DNA from: Sphingomonadaceae bacterium
GTDB lineage: Bacteria; Pseudomonadota; Alphaproteobacteria; Sphingomonadales; Sphingomonadaceae
Assembly: GCA_013821585.1 (NCBI GenBank)
Contig: JACDGO010000093.1
Coordinates: 1 to 7,579 of the forward strand
DNA: 7,579 nucleotides
Direction: 5' to 3'
Position numbers and translations under genes: made by a program. Under the pieces are notes generated by a model. It made no database searches and was not told the origin of the DNA. It worked only from the letters and a program-made list of their open reading frames with translations. Below, in pieces: positions 7,113-7,579 of this stretch (its first letter is position 1; each line of letters opens with the position of its first letter).

Positions 7113-7436
7113 ATGACGACGTTCGACGACCGCGAGCACGCATTCGAGACCAAGTTCGCGCGTGACGAGGACTTGCTGTTCCGCGTCGTCTCGCGCCGCA
7201 ACAAGCTCCTAGGGCAGTGGGCGGCCGCGCGGATGGGCCTCAACCCCGAAGAGACCGACGCCTATGCAGCCGCCGTCGTCCAGGCCGAATTTGAGGAGGC
7301 CGGCGACGAGGACGTGATCCGGAAATTGGTCGGAGACCTGACCGCGGCGAAGGTCGCGATCGACGACGCGCAGGTGCGCGCGGCGCTCGCCGAAAAGACC
7401 GAAGAGGCTCGTCGCCAGCTTATGGAGCAGCAATAA
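7113..7436 (+). CDS. DUF1476 protein (ATP synthase F1 zeta-subunit family)
   Basis: This is a 107-residue, charged, all-helical small protein of the DUF1476 family, found in alphaproteobacteria. The characterised member is the zeta subunit of Paracoccus denitrificans, which inhibits ATP hydrolysis by F1-ATPase. The sequence shows the typical N-terminus (MTTFDDREHAFETKFARDED), then LLFRVVSRRNKLLGQWAA with M41-G-L, then helices rich in Glu, Ala and Asp to the end. AGGGG (7103-7107) lies five bases upstream of ATG 7113. The N-terminal inhibitory segment is present, but in some relatives it is weakly active or inactive, so an ATPase-inhibitor role here is inference. The gene follows a 57-base gap after the oxidoreductase and leads, with a one-base gap, into a bolA-type gene. 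That adjacency is common in alphaproteobacteria. Confidence 0.93.
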   Translation: MTTFDDREHAFETKFARDEDLLFRVVSRRNKLLGQWAAARMGLNPEETDAYAAAVVQAEFEEAGDEDVIRKLVGDLTAAKVAIDDAQVRAALAEKTEEARRQLMEQQ

Positions 7437-7437
7437 C

Positions 7438-7579
7438 ATGCCGATGGCCGCCGAAGACATCGCGGCGATGATCCGCGGCAGGATTCCCGATGCGGCGGTC
7501 GAGATCACCGATCTCGCCGGCGACGGCGATCATTACGCGGCGCGCGTGACTTCCGCGACCTTCGTGGGGCTGCCGCGCA
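7438..7579 (+). CDS. BolA/IbaG-family protein (3' partial)
   Basis: The first 47 codons of a BolA-family protein (PF01722) are visible before the window ends. The sequence (MPMAAEDIAAMIRGRIPDA, then VEITDLAGDGDHYAARV) shows the N-terminal helix and the GDGDHY strand motif, which resembles the IbaG/YrbA (BolA-like) branch. The His in that motif is a candidate ligand for the [2Fe-2S] cluster that BolA proteins share with monothiol glutaredoxins. Start ATG 7438 has GGAG about ten bases upstream and begins one base after the DUF1476 stop; ATG 7444 is an alternative. In alphaproteobacteria a monothiol glutaredoxin gene (grxD type) often follows, which would lie beyond this window. Confidence 0.88.
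   Translation, partial: MPMAAEDIAAMIRGRIPDAAVEITDLAGDGDHYAARVTSATFVGLPR

Overview
This window looks like chromosomal DNA from a GC-rich alphaproteobacterium, most probably a sphingomonad (Sphingopyxis/Sphingomonas type). This rests on codon bias, densely packed co-directional genes, a DUF1476 (ATP synthase zeta-subunit family) gene followed directly by a bolA-type gene, and the character of the leuC and leuD proteins. No genome comparison could be run, so the genus is inference. Every supported gene is on the + strand. No RNA genes, CRISPR array, insertion sequence or attachment site was recognised.

Positions 1-2800 hold three accessory-type genes. They are a serine beta-lactamase/esterase-fold protein whose 5' end lies off the window, a probable lipoprotein of the alpha/beta-hydrolase (esterase/lipase) family (1115-2026), and a multi-pass membrane protein of unassigned function (2066-2800). 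Gaps between them are 33-39 bases, so they may be co-transcribed with the leucine genes downstream.

Positions 2834-7055 form a tight leucine-biosynthesis cluster: leuC (2834-4267), a broken GFA-family gene (4264 to about 4598), an MBL-fold hydrolase with a signal peptide (4634-5461), leuD (5461-6057) and an NADPH:quinone oxidoreductase-like MDR protein (6054-7055). Junctions are GTGA, TGATG and GTGA overlaps, typical of translational coupling. LeuC and LeuD together form isopropylmalate isomerase, yet their genes are separated by nearly 1.2 kb of unrelated coding sequence.

Positions 7056-7579 begin a second, housekeeping unit. A short intergenic gap with a perfect GC palindrome and a weak promoter-like pair precedes a DUF1476 gene (7113-7436). 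One base further on is the start of a BolA/IbaG-type gene that runs off the window.

The most notable signal is the decaying GFA gene inside the leucine operon. Its protein homology continues across three reading frames (two apparent single-base losses), one Cys of its expected structural zinc site is Arg, and its last frame runs without a stop into the MBL gene, which invites a false fusion annotation. I saw no convincing undescribed defence or mobile system; the window is otherwise ordinary.
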